Assembly (NCBI GenBank): GCA_947371645.1
Contig: CANBQJ010000223.1
Location: forward strand, 1-6,014
From: Burkholderiales bacterium
GTDB taxonomy: Bacteria; Pseudomonadota; Gammaproteobacteria; Burkholderiales; Burkholderiaceae
Direction: 5' to 3'
DNA: 6,014 nt
Shown here: in pieces, positions 1 to 5,934 of the stretch
Numbering within the stretch: the first letter of the stretch is position 1
Layout of the letters: each line of letters starts with the position of its first letter
Notes under the pieces: model-generated
What the model saw: the letters and a program-made list of their open reading frames with translations, nothing else
Told to the model about the DNA's origin: nothing
Databases searched by the model: none
Position numbers and translations under genes: made by a program

Positions 1-29
1 ATGTGATCGAACCTTCACGCAGAAAAACA

Positions 30-62
30 AAAAGCCTGGCTGGTCGAGCCAGACAGGCTTTT
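30..62 (-). terminator. Intrinsic terminator after rpsO
   Basis: Read on the minus strand, AAAGCCTG (54-61) pairs with CAGGCTTT (31-38), and an inner CTGG/CCAG stem (49-52 with 40-43) closes a 5-nt loop after one mismatched pair. The hairpin is followed on the minus strand by a T-rich run (T5-G-T5, positions 33-23). It starts 16 nt after the rpsO stop, so it should end or attenuate the rpsO transcript. On the plus strand only four Ts follow, so minus-strand use is favoured. In many bacteria pnp follows rpsO; that region lies outside this window. Confidence 0.85.
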
Positions 63-78
63 CATGGTCAAGCGCAAA

Positions 79-348
79 TCACTTGCGCAGACCCAGCTTC
101 GCGATCAGGGCAGCGTAGCGGTCGAAGTCCTTGGACTTCAGGTAGTCCAACAGCTTGCGGCGACGGCTGACCATGCGCAACAGGCCGCGACGACCGTGGT
201 GGTCCTTCTTGTTGGCCTTGAAGTGGGGGGTCAGGTCATTGATGCGCGCAGTCAGGATGGCGACTTGCACTTCGGGAGAGCCGGTGTCACCGGGGCCACG
301 GGCATTGGCCTTGACGATCTCGGCCTTGTTGATGTCTTCAACGGACAT
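79..348 (-). CDS. rpsO: 30S ribosomal protein S15
   Basis: This 89-residue protein has the usual S15 length and matches the E. coli protein along its whole length. S15 is a primary 16S rRNA-binding protein of the small subunit; it binds the central-domain three-way junction early in assembly. Family hallmarks are visible: DTGSPEVQ (residues 21-28), [11 protein letters not shown] (47-57), RRRKLLDYL (62-70) and the C-terminal LGLRK. An in-frame ATG 51 nt further upstream exists, but the start at 348 gives the conserved S15 N-terminus and has a Shine-Dalgarno TAGGAA (353-358) 4 nt before it. The gene lies downstream of tsaD on the same strand with a 177-bp gap that holds its own promoter and a structured leader, so it is probably transcribed independently. 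Its own terminator follows. Confidence 0.98.
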   Translation of the reverse strand: MSVEDINKAEIVKANARGPGDTGSPEVQVAILTARINDLTPHFKANKKDHHGRRGLLRMVSRRRKLLDYLKSKDFDRYAALIAKLGLRK

Positions 349-388
349 GGTGTTCCTAAACAATATGCAGGCCTTCCAACTGGCGCGC

Positions 389-414
389 CACTTGCACACA
401 GGGATGTGCGAGTG
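389..414 (-). promoter_or_regulatory. Hairpin in the rpsO leader, possible S15 autoregulation site
   Basis: On the minus strand a 10-position stem (405-414 against 389-398) has one C/A mismatch and a 6-nt loop (399-404). It sits about 40 nt upstream of the rpsO start codon, in the leader predicted to begin after the promoter at 513-523. S15 is known to repress its own mRNA through leader structures in several bacteria, and these structures differ between lineages. Regulation by this hairpin is inferred only from its position. Confidence 0.4.
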
Positions 415-485
415 AAGTGCCCAGCCTTCAGGTTTCTGCGTTGGACTTGCGGCGCCAGGTGAAACCGACCCGGACCGTGCGTGGT

Positions 486-505
486 TGCCCCCACCATTGG
501 GGACA
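486..505 (-). promoter_or_regulatory. Hairpin at the start of the rpsO leader
   Basis: TGGGG (498-502) pairs with CCCCA (489-493) around a 4-nt loop. Two further pairs (486-505 and 487-504) follow beyond one mismatch. No T-run follows on the minus strand, so it is not a standard terminator for tsaD. It would lie near the 5' end of the rpsO transcript if the promoter at 513-523 is used. Confidence 0.4.
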
Positions 506-512
506 GCCCAAG

Positions 513-523
513 ATTCTATACCA
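513..523 (-). promoter_or_regulatory. Extended -10 promoter for rpsO
   Basis: The minus strand reads TGG-TATAGAAT, a TGn extended -10 element with a near-consensus TATAGA hexamer. It begins 2 nt after the tsaD stop codon. No good -35 hexamer is seen 16-18 nt upstream, which is tolerated for extended -10 promoters. It would give rpsO a leader of about 160 nt. Confidence 0.5.
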
Positions 524-525
524 AG

Positions 526-1641
526 TCAGCCCGAAGTGGCGAGGTCCCAGCGTGGCTTGACGTCAAAGGACGTGCGGTGGGCCGGCGCATCCAGGCCGGA
601 TTGCCAGCGCATGGCGCCGGCCAGGGCAATCATCGCGCCGTTGTCGGTGCACAGGTGCAGCTCCGGGTAGTGCACACGGATGTGGCGGCGGGCGCAGGCC
701 TCATCGAGCTGGGCGCGGAGGTGCCGGTTGGCGCCCACGCCGCCTGCCACCACCAGGCGCTTGAGCCCGGTGGCCTTGAGCGCCCCGAGGGACTTCTTGA
801 GCAAGACCTCGACGATGGCCGACTGGGTGGATGCGGCCAGGTCGGCAAGCCAGGCGGCTCGCGCGGGGTCGGCCAGCGCTTCGGGCTGGTCCAGCAGGTC
901 GGCACGCACCAATTGCGTGCGAACTGCCGTCTTCAGGCCCGCGAACGAAAAGTCATGGTCGCCGGAATGCAGCATGGGCCGTGGCAGCGCGAACGCGTCC
1001 GCCCGCCCGCCTTCCGCCATGCGGGAAAGGTGAGGCCCACCCGGGTAGGGCAAGCCCATCAACTTGGCCGACTTGTCAAAGGCCTCTCCTGCGGCGTCAT
1101 CCACCGTTTCGCCCAGCAAGGTGTAGCGCCCCACGCCATCGACGCGCATCAGCTGCGTGTGCCCACCGGACACCAGCAGGGCCACAAACGGGAATTCGGG
1201 CGGGTCGGCCGACAGAAAGGGCGACAGCAAGTGGCCTTCGAGGTGGTGGACGCCCAGCAAGGGCTTGTTCAAAGCCACACCCAGCGCGCAGGCCACCCCG
1301 GCACCGACCAGCAGCGCGCCGGCCAGGCCAGGGCCGCGCGTGTAGGCGATGGCGTCGACATCGGCCAGGGCATGCCCGGCATCGGCCATCACCTGGCGCG
1401 TGAGCGGCACCACCCGGCGGATGTGGTCGCGCGAAGCCAGTTCGGGCACCACGCCACCGTAGGCCTGGTGCATGTCGATCTGGCTGTGCAGGGCATGGGC
1501 CAGCAGGCGCGGCGCAGCGCCCGGCACGGTCTGCACCAGGGCCACCCCGGTTTCATCGCAAGAGGATTCAATGCCCAGAACCAGCTTGGCGAAGGGGTCG
1601 CAAGCCAGGGGGGCGGTGTGCGGCAGGAGGGGGTCGGACAT
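526..1641 (-). CDS. tsaD: tRNA N6-threonylcarbamoyladenosine (t6A) transferase TsaD
   Basis: The 371-residue product is TsaD (formerly Gcp/YgjD), the ASKHA-fold subunit that moves the threonylcarbamoyl group from TC-AMP to A37 of ANN-decoding tRNAs, working with TsaB and TsaE in the cytoplasm. Visible motifs are [11 protein letters not shown] (residues 22-32), [13 protein letters not shown] (61-73), the metal-binding HLEGH (H133, H137), LVSGGHTQ (156-163), [10 protein letters not shown] (181-190), the Gly-rich VAGGVGAN (298-305) and CTDNGAMI (331-338) with metal ligand D333. The family is usually about 340 residues; the excess is an N-terminal tail of about 20 residues before the first strand. 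The ATG at 1641 was chosen because it is the only standard start codon between that tail and the conserved core; upstream ATGs would give still longer proteins. No convincing Shine-Dalgarno precedes it. It is transcribed divergently from the NasT-like gene, with 77 bp between the two starts. Confidence 0.97.
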   Translation of the reverse strand: MSDPLLPHTAPLACDPFAKLVLGIESSCDETGVALVQTVPGAAPRLLAHALHSQIDMHQAYGGVVPELASRDHIRRVVPLTRQVMADAGHALADVDAIAYTRGPGLAGALLVGAGVACALGVALNKPLLGVHHLEGHLLSPFLSADPPEFPFVALLVSGGHTQLMRVDGVGRYTLLGETVDDAAGEAFDKSAKLMGLPYPGGPHLSRMAEGGRADAFALPRPMLHSGDHDFSFAGLKTAVRTQLVRADLLDQPEALADPARAAWLADLAASTQSAIVEVLLKKSLGALKATGLKRLVVAGGVGANRHLRAQLDEACARRHIRVHYPELHLCTDNGAMIALAGAMRWQSGLDAPAHRTSFDVKPRWDLATSG

Positions 1642-1718
1642 GGCGGCAGTGTAGTGCCCGCCCTCGCCCCGGGTTGCAGGCCCCCGGCGAAGGCGCGCTT
1701 GTTGCATGAGCAGCATGC

Positions 1719-2351
1719 ATGAACCTGTCGGCGCCGTCCTTGAAGGTCGTGATCGTGCTGCCGGTGACCTTGTCCATCGAACCGGATGACGATGAGGTCG
1801 CCGAGGTCGAGCGCACCCGCATCCTGCGCATCGCCTTGCTCGAAGCCGGCTACAACGTGGTGGCCACCTTGCCCGGCGACCGCTTCCTCCCGGAGCGCCT
1901 GGCGCAGATCCAGCCCGACCTGATCGTGGTGGACGCCGAGTCGCAAGGGCGCGACATCCTGGAGCATGTCGTGCTGGCCACACGCAACGAGCGCCGACCC
2001 ATCGTCATGTTCAGCGACGACGAGGACACCAGCTACCTGCGCAAGGCGATTGCAGCAGGTGTCTCCGCCTACATGGTGGCAGGCACGCCGTCGGAGCGCA
2101 TCAAGCCCGTGCTGGATGTGGCCATGGCCCGCTTCGAGCACGAAGAGCACCTGCGGTCTGAATTGGCTCAGGCCCGCAATGAGCTGGAAGAACGCAAATT
2201 GATAGACCGGGCCAAGGGCCTGCTGATGAGCCGCCAGGGGCTGAGTGAACAGGCTGCCTATGGCCGCCTGCGCAAAGCCGCGATGGACAAAGGCCTGCGA
2301 CTGGCCGACCTGGCGCAGCGGCTGATAGATGCCGCCGACTTGCTGGGGTGA
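1719..2351 (+). CDS. nasT: ANTAR-domain nitrate-responsive transcription antiterminator, NasT-like
   Basis: This 210-residue protein has a receiver-like domain (about 9-125), a coiled-coil linker (about 138-160) and a C-terminal ANTAR RNA-binding domain (about 150-208, with [13 protein letters not shown] at 158-170 and the closing ADLLG). NasT-family strings include [10 protein letters not shown] (66-75), RRPIVMFSD (92-100) and GVSAYMV (114-120). ANTAR proteins bind paired hexaloop hairpins in leader RNA and prevent termination; NasT acts this way on nitrate-assimilation operons, held inactive by the nitrate sensor NasS. D72 aligns with the receiver phospho-acceptor. The Lys usual after strand five is absent, and the first strand is followed by an acidic stretch (21-32) longer than I recall in NasT, so phosphorylation is doubtful. 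The gene is directly upstream of its likely target leader. No nasS is adjacent. The Shine-Dalgarno is weak (GAG, 1708-1710). The start at 1719 leaves 8 residues before strand one. Confidence 0.88.
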   Translation: MNLSAPSLKVVIVLPVTLSIEPDDDEVAEVERTRILRIALLEAGYNVVATLPGDRFLPERLAQIQPDLIVVDAESQGRDILEHVVLATRNERRPIVMFSDDEDTSYLRKAIAAGVSAYMVAGTPSERIKPVLDVAMARFEHEEHLRSELAQARNELEERKLIDRAKGLLMSRQGLSEQAAYGRLRKAAMDKGLRLADLAQRLIDAADLLG

Positions 2352-2363
2352 CCCTGCCCGTGT

Positions 2364-2438
2364 GCATTGAGGGTGCGTTGAGGGTGCGTTCTGGCGCACC
2401 AGGCACCTTGAACGTGCGCGCCATGCACCAGGCGCACC
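2364..2438 (+). promoter_or_regulatory. Upstream activator region with NtrC-like dyad
   Basis: The stretch is dense in GTGC and GCAC tetramers. The best match to an NtrC enhancer (GCAC-N7-GTGC) is at 2403-2417, about 95 nt upstream of the predicted transcription start, a normal distance for a sigma-54 activator. Further symmetry includes GGTGCG-N6-CGCACC (2383-2400) and a TGCACCA half-site (2424-2430). NtrC binding is inferred from these matches and from the sigma-54 promoter downstream; the inner bases of the dyad are not fully symmetric. Confidence 0.55.
2367..2388 (+). repeat. Tandem 11-bp direct repeat
   Basis: TTGAGGGTGCG occurs twice with no gap (2367-2377 and 2378-2388). Each copy carries a GTGC half-site, and the second overlaps the left arm of the GGTGCG/CGCACC inverted repeat. 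It lies 15 bp after the nasT stop. It may be a chance duplication that added an activator half-site. Confidence 0.8.
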
Positions 2439-2478
2439 GAAAGCAGCGCAAAAACCTGGGTGTGCATCAAGAATTCTC

Positions 2479-2494
2479 TGGCATGGGGCTTGCA
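2479..2494 (+). promoter_or_regulatory. Sigma-54 (RpoN) -24/-12 promoter of nrtABD
   Basis: The sequence TGGCATGGGGCTTGCA matches the consensus TGGCACG-N4-TTGCA with one difference. GG (2480-2481) and GC (2492-2493) are exactly 12 bp apart, as sigma-54 requires. Transcription would start at about 2504-2506, just before the first hexaloop hairpin. Sigma-54 promoters need an activator bound upstream, and NtrC is the obvious candidate for a nitrate-uptake operon. Confidence 0.85.
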
Positions 2495-2506
2495 ATCTCA
2501 AAGGCA

Positions 2507-2558
2507 GCGGGGTCAACGTCGATCCAGCGATCCGCTCGAGAGCCCAATGCAGGGCCTC
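2507..2558 (+). promoter_or_regulatory. ANTAR (NasT) RNA target: tandem hexaloop hairpins
   Basis: Hairpin P1 pairs GGGTC (2510-2514) with GATCC (2521-2525) around the loop AACGTC (2515-2520), with two more pairs (2507-2508 with 2527-2528) beyond one mismatch. Hairpin P2 pairs GCCC (2542-2545) with GGGC (2552-2555) around the loop AATGCA (2546-2551). Two more pairs (2541-2557, 2540-2558) follow past a bulged C2556. Both loops are six bases with A at position 1 and G at position 4, the signature known for ANTAR target RNAs. They lie between a sigma-54 promoter and an intrinsic terminator, directly downstream of an ANTAR regulator gene. An alternative pairing of GAGCCC (2540-2545) with GGGCTC (2559-2564) would break P2 and could be the competing fold. 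Confidence 0.8.
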
Positions 2559-2570
2559 GGGCTCCAGACA

Positions 2571-2642
2571 AAGGTGTCATCGAACAGCATTGCTGTGCCC
2601 ATTGCGGCCGGCTGTGCTGAACGAGACACCTTTTTTGTTTTT
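2571..2642 (+). terminator. Leader (attenuator) terminator before nrtA
   Basis: AAGGTGTC (2571-2578) pairs with GACACCTT (2625-2632). Inside it, CG/CG and CAGCA (2585-2589)/TGCTG (2615-2619) stems continue across small internal loops. A further stem (2592-2599 with 2606-2612, one bulge) closes a loop at 2600-2605. A run of six Ts, a G and five more Ts follows (2631-2642). It ends 6 nt before the nrtA Shine-Dalgarno, so it must be bypassed for the transporter to be made. A small GACA/TGTC hairpin (2567-2578) overlapping its 5' arm could act as an antiterminator. Confidence 0.9.
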
Positions 2643-2663
2643 GCACACAGGAACGCTTGCACC

Positions 2664-3908
2664 ATGAACTCGCAGGATTTGAAAATGACTCGCCGCACCA
2701 TCCTGAAGACCGCAGCCGCCGCCAGTGCCGTAGGCGTGGTGCCCGGCCTGCAGTCCGCAGTCTGGGCCGCCGGTTCCGACAAACCCGAGCTGGAAGAGGT
2801 CAAGATTGGCTTCATCCCGCTCACCGACTGCGCCTCCGTGGTGATGGCTTCGGTGCTGGGCTTCGACAAAAAATACGGCATCAAGATCATCCCTTCCAAG
2901 GAAGCCTCCTGGGCGGGCGTGCGAGACAAGCTGGTGAACGGCGACCTGCACATGGCGCACGTGCTGTACGGCCTGATCTATGGCGTGCAGATGGGCATCG
3001 GCGGCCCCAAGAAGGACATGGCCGTGTTGATGACCCTCAACAACAACGGCCAGGCCATCACGCTGTCGAAGAAGCTGGCTGACGCGGGCGCCGTGGACGG
3101 CCCCTCGCTGGCCAAGCTGATGGCCAGGGAAAAGCGCGAATACACCTTCGCGCAGACCTTCCCCACCGGCACCCACGCCATGTGGATCTATTACTGGCTG
3201 GCTTCTGCCGGCATCAACCCGCTGCAAGACGCCAAGGCCATCACCGTGCCGCCGCCGCAAATGGTGGCCAACATGCGCGTGGGCAACATGGACGGCTTCT
3301 GCGTGGGCGAGCCCTGGAACCACCGCGCGATCATGGACGGCATTGGCATCACCGCAGCCACCACCCAGGACATCTGGCAGGACCACCCGGAGAAGGTGCT
3401 GGGCGCCACCGACGAGTTCACCAAGAAGTACCCCAACACCGCCCGCGCCGTGATCATGGCCGTGCTGGAGGCCAGCCGCTGGATCGACGCCGGCTTGCAG
3501 AACAAGCTGAAGATGGCCGACACCATTGCCGCCAAGTCCTACGTGAACACGGGCGTGGACGCCATCAACCAGCGCATCCTGGGCCGCTATCAGAATGGCC
3601 TGGGCAAGACCTGGGACGACCCCAACCACATGAAGTTCTTCAACGACGGGAAGGTCAACTACCCCTACCTGAGCGACGGCATGTGGTTCCTGACCCAGCA
3701 CAAGCGCTGGGGCCTGCTGAAGGACCACCCGGACTACCTGGCCGTGGCCAAGTCGGTCAACAAGGTGGAGCTGTACAAGGAAGCCGCCAGCGCCATCGGT
3801 GTGAGCGTGCCCAAGGATGCGATGCGCACCAGCAAGTTGATCGATGGCGTGGTCTGGGACGGCAAGAACCCAAGCAAGTACGCCGACGGTTTCAAGATCA
3901 AGGCTTGA
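2664..3908 (+). CDS. nrtA: Nitrate ABC transporter substrate-binding protein
   Basis: This 414-residue protein belongs to the NrtA/CmpA/NasF family that captures nitrate (or nitrite) in the periplasm and hands it to the NrtB permease. A twin-arginine signal is visible: T-R-R-T-I-L-K (residues 9-15), an Ala-rich hydrophobic stretch (16-35) and likely cleavage after A35 (V-W-A). Export would therefore be as a folded protein. Conserved segments are IGFIPLTDCA (48-57), ASWAGVRDKL (81-90), NNNGQA (126-131), PTGTHAMW (167-174) and CVGEPWN (213-219); I expect W83, Q130 and H171 in the ligand pocket by analogy with NrtA. Nitrate rather than bicarbonate is inferred from the NasT regulator and ANTAR leader. 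A longer reading frame from 2460 exists, but the ATG at 2664 has AGGAA (2649-2653) 10 nt upstream and leads straight into the signal peptide. A start at M8 is also possible. First gene of the operon. Confidence 0.93.
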   Translation: MNSQDLKMTRRTILKTAAAASAVGVVPGLQSAVWAAGSDKPELEEVKIGFIPLTDCASVVMASVLGFDKKYGIKIIPSKEASWAGVRDKLVNGDLHMAHVLYGLIYGVQMGIGGPKKDMAVLMTLNNNGQAITLSKKLADAGAVDGPSLAKLMAREKREYTFAQTFPTGTHAMWIYYWLASAGINPLQDAKAITVPPPQMVANMRVGNMDGFCVGEPWNHRAIMDGIGITAATTQDIWQDHPEKVLGATDEFTKKYPNTARAVIMAVLEASRWIDAGLQNKLKMADTIAAKSYVNTGVDAINQRILGRYQNGLGKTWDDPNHMKFFNDGKVNYPYLSDGMWFLTQHKRWGLLKDHPDYLAVAKSVNKVELYKEAASAIGVSVPKDAMRTSKLIDGVVWDGKNPSKYADGFKIKA

Positions 3909-3913
3909 TGCAC

Positions 3914-3943
3914 CAGGCGATTGCGGCCCGCTGCAATCGCCTG
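3914..3943 (+). promoter_or_regulatory. Intercistronic hairpin between nrtA and nrtB
   Basis: CAGGCGATTGC (3914-3924) and GCAATCGCCTG (3933-3943) are perfect inverted copies. Two more pairs inside (one G-U) leave a 4-nt loop. The stem begins 5 nt after the nrtA stop and is followed by C-rich sequence without a T-run, so it is not a typical terminator. Such hairpins often protect the upstream mRNA from 3' exonucleases, or cause partial termination, raising binding-protein yield over permease yield. Confidence 0.7.
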
Positions 3944-3986
3944 ATCAGCCCCCGCCCCAAGACCCCGCACCTGACAGGAGTCCCCC

Positions 3987-4901
3987 ATGGTCAGCGCCGT
4001 TTTCCACAGCCCCTCTGAAGCCAGCGACGCCATCCGCGCCGACAAGGCATCGATGGCATCCACCGCACCCGCGTCCGCCAAGATGAAACAGGCCCCCGCC
4101 CCCCAAGCCCTGAAAGTTCAAAAGGCGCCCATCGACTGGGCCGGTCTGTTGCTCAAGACCTTGGCACCGCTGGCCGGCATCGCCCTGGTGGTGGGCATCT
4201 GGGGACTGCTGACCTTCAAGAGCAGCACCTTCCCCACGCCGCTGGCCACCTGGCAAGAAGCGGTCAAGCTGTTCTCTGACCCCTTCTATCGCAACGGCCC
4301 CAATGACCAGGGCCTGGGCTGGAACATCCTGTTCTCGCTCAAGCGCGTGGCCATGGGCTTTGGCCTGGCGGCGCTGGTGGGCATCCCGCTGGGCTTCGTG
4401 ATCGGGCGCTCCACGATCATCGCCAGCATGCTCAACCCGCTGATCAGCCTGCTGCGCCCGGTGTCGCCGCTGGCCTGGTTGCCCATCGGCCTGCTGGTCT
4501 TCAAGTCGGCCGACCCGGCTGCCATCTGGACGATCTTCATCTGCTCCATCTGGCCCATGATCATCAACACCGCCGTGGGCGTGCAGCGTGTGCCCGAGGA
4601 CTACCTCAACGTGGCCAAGGTGCTCAACCTCAGCGAGTGGAAGATCGTCACCAAGATCCTGCTGCCCTCGGTGCTGCCCTACATGCTGACCGGTGTGCGC
4701 CTGTCGGTGGGCACCGCCTGGCTGGTGATCGTGGCCGCTGAAATGCTGACCGGCGGCGTGGGCATCGGCTTCTGGGTCTGGGACGAGTGGAACAACCTCA
4801 ACGTGGCCCACATCCTGATTGCCATCTTCGTGATCGGCATCGTAGGTCTGCTGCTCGAAAACGCCCTGGTGGCTGTGGCCAAGCGCTTCAGCTTCGAATG
4901 A
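3987..4901 (+). CDS. nrtB: Nitrate ABC transporter permease
   Basis: This 304-residue inner-membrane protein belongs to the NrtB/SsuC/TauC type of ABC permease. A hydrophilic, Ala/Pro/Lys-rich N-terminal tail (1-48) precedes membrane segments at about 54-77, 119-141, 145-171, 177-197, 227-255 and 273-297. The EAA loop that docks on the ATPase spans 208-227 (NVAKVLN...ILLP); the consensus Gly is replaced by Asn214, while the spacing and the I-x-L-P end are intact. The tail is longer than expected, and other Met codons at 23 and 33 exist, but the ATG at 3987 has AGGAG (3976-3980) 6 nt upstream. It follows nrtA by 78 bp including a strong hairpin, and precedes the ATPase gene by 43 bp, so one operon is very likely. 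The substrate is inferred from nrtA and nasT. Confidence 0.93.
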   Translation: MVSAVFHSPSEASDAIRADKASMASTAPASAKMKQAPAPQALKVQKAPIDWAGLLLKTLAPLAGIALVVGIWGLLTFKSSTFPTPLATWQEAVKLFSDPFYRNGPNDQGLGWNILFSLKRVAMGFGLAALVGIPLGFVIGRSTIIASMLNPLISLLRPVSPLAWLPIGLLVFKSADPAAIWTIFICSIWPMIINTAVGVQRVPEDYLNVAKVLNLSEWKIVTKILLPSVLPYMLTGVRLSVGTAWLVIVAAEMLTGGVGIGFWVWDEWNNLNVAHILIAIFVIGIVGLLLENALVAVAKRFSFE

Positions 4902-4944
4902 CCTGCACCCCCCGCTCCACACTTTTCGCCCCCAGGAGATCGAC

Positions 4945-5745
4945 ATGACTGCATTCATCGACGTCAGCAACGCCGAGATGGTGTTCAGCACCAAGAAGGG
5001 CCAGTTCCATGCCCTGCGCGACATCAACCTGAGCATCAACAAGGGTGAGTTCGTGGCCCTGATCGGGCACTCGGGCTGCGGCAAGTCCACCTTGCTGAAC
5101 CTCATCGCCGGCCTGCTGATGCCCACCGAGGGCGGCCTGATCTGCGACAACAAGGAAATCGCCGGCCCCGGCCCCGAGCGCGCCATGGTGTTCCAGAACC
5201 ACTCGCTGCTGCCCTGGCTGACCTGCTACCAGAACGTGCACCTGGCCGTGGAGCGTGTGTTCGGTGCCAAGGAAAGCAAGGACCAGCTGAAAAAGCGCAC
5301 CGAAGCCGCGCTGGAGCTGGTGAACATGACGCACGCCACGCACAAGCGCCCGCAGGAGATCTCGGGCGGGATGAAGCAGCGTGTGGGCATTGCCCGCGCC
5401 CTGGCCATGGAGCCCAAGGTGCTGCTGATGGACGAACCCTTTGGCGCCCTGGACGCCCTCACCCGCGCCCACCTGCAAGACGAGCTGCTCAAAATCGTGG
5501 CCCGCACCCACAGCACCGTGGTGATGGTGACCCACGATGTGGACGAGGCTGTGCTGCTGTCGGACCGCATCGTGATGATGACCAACGGCCCGGCCGCCAC
5601 CATAGGCGAAATCCTGGACGTGCCCCTGGCCCGCCCCCGCAACCGCGTGGAACTGGCCGAAGACCCGAGCTACACCCACTGCCGCAAGGCCGTGCTGGAT
5701 TTCCTGTACACACGCCACGGCGTGGCAGACAAAAAGGCCGCTTGA
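4945..5745 (+). CDS. nrtD: Nitrate ABC transporter ATP-binding protein
   Basis: This 266-residue ATPase powers uptake through NrtB on the cytoplasmic side. Motifs in order: Walker A GHSGCGKST (41-49), Q-loop Gln84, signature ISGGMKQR (139-146), Walker B VLLMDEP with catalytic E164 (159-165), D-loop ALD (168-170) and switch His197. The SGGMKQR signature and the FGALDALTR string are typical of the nitrate/sulfonate/taurine group. It is a single-domain ATPase like NrtD or NasD; it lacks the C-terminal NrtA-like domain of cyanobacterial NrtC, so NrtD is the closer name, although some annotations of related bacteria use nrtC. The Shine-Dalgarno AGGAGA (4934-4939) is 5 nt before the ATG. It is the last nrt gene in the window; no reductase gene follows directly. 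The terminator at 5937-5974 is the first clear one downstream. Confidence 0.93.
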   Translation: MTAFIDVSNAEMVFSTKKGQFHALRDINLSINKGEFVALIGHSGCGKSTLLNLIAGLLMPTEGGLICDNKEIAGPGPERAMVFQNHSLLPWLTCYQNVHLAVERVFGAKESKDQLKKRTEAALELVNMTHATHKRPQEISGGMKQRVGIARALAMEPKVLLMDEPFGALDALTRAHLQDELLKIVARTHSTVVMVTHDVDEAVLLSDRIVMMTNGPAATIGEILDVPLARPRNRVELAEDPSYTHCRKAVLDFLYTRHGVADKKAA

Positions 5746-5826
5746 GCCCCCGCTGACGCCAAATTCTGGCAACCGAGGAGAACGGAAAAGAAACGGTCCG
5801 TCGGACTCACCCAAGCTCCCCTGCGG

Positions 5827-5858
5827 AAGCTGGCATGCGCATTGCATGCATTCAGCTT
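5827..5858. repeat. Imperfect inverted repeat (12-bp stem) after nrtD
   Basis: AAGCTG (5827-5832) pairs with CAGCTT (5853-5858), and GCATGC (5833-5838) with GCATGC (5844-5849), around a 5-nt loop with a 3-nt bulge (5850-5852). No T-run follows on either strand. The GCATGC copies are themselves palindromes, so the site could work as RNA hairpin or protein-binding DNA. Function unknown. Confidence 0.65.
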
Positions 5859-5888
5859 GATCGCCCGATTCGCCAGAGCCGGGCGGTC
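5859..5888. repeat. Inverted repeat (9-bp stem) directly after the previous one
   Basis: GATCGCCCG (5859-5867) pairs with CGGGCGGTC (5880-5888), with one G-U pair in plus-strand RNA and a 12-nt loop. An alternative fold, CGCC (5871-5874) with GGgCG (5881-5885), gives a six-base loop AGAGCC with A at 1 and G at 4, resembling an ANTAR hexaloop, but it is the weaker fold. Confidence 0.5.
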
Positions 5889-5900
5889 TTCCTCAGCGGG

Positions 5901-5931
5901 GGTCAGTGGGTCCGCGAAAACCTCACCGACC
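5901..5931. repeat. Inverted repeat with 10-bp broken stem
   Basis: GGTC (5901-5904), GTG (5906-5908) and GGT (5909-5911) pair with GACC (5928-5931), CAC (5924-5926) and ACC (5920-5922), with one mismatch and one bulged T, around an 8-nt loop. With its two neighbours it makes 5827-5931 almost continuously foldable. Function unknown. Confidence 0.45.
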
Positions 5932-5934
5932 TCT

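Noticed and set aside
64..462. 132-residue plus-strand frame across rpsO
   Set aside because: It is a shadow of rpsO and its leader, with no ribosome-binding site or recognisable family.
481..1722. 413-residue plus-strand open frame opposite tsaD
   Set aside because: It is a long antisense frame caused by high GC. It is rich in His/Gln/Arg/Gly, has no recognisable domain, and the minus strand holds a full-motif TsaD.
2567..2578. Third hexaloop AAAGGT (GAC/GTC stem) as a full ANTAR hairpin
   Set aside because: The loop fits A1/G4, but the stem has only three pairs and closes better as a four-pair stem with loop AAGG. I kept it only as a possible antiterminator.
2460..2663. 68-residue N-terminal extension of nrtA
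   Set aside because: It would run through the promoter, ANTAR hairpins and terminator. The ATG at 2664 has a good Shine-Dalgarno and opens a Tat signal peptide.
2577..3728. 383-residue minus-strand frame opposite nrtA
   Set aside because: It is a His/Val/Gly-rich antisense frame typical of GC-rich genes; nrtA on the other strand matches a known family from end to end.
3945..5186. 413-residue minus-strand frame opposite nrtB
   Set aside because: Its low-complexity His/Gln/Asp composition is that of an antisense frame, and nrtB and nrtD occupy the plus strand.
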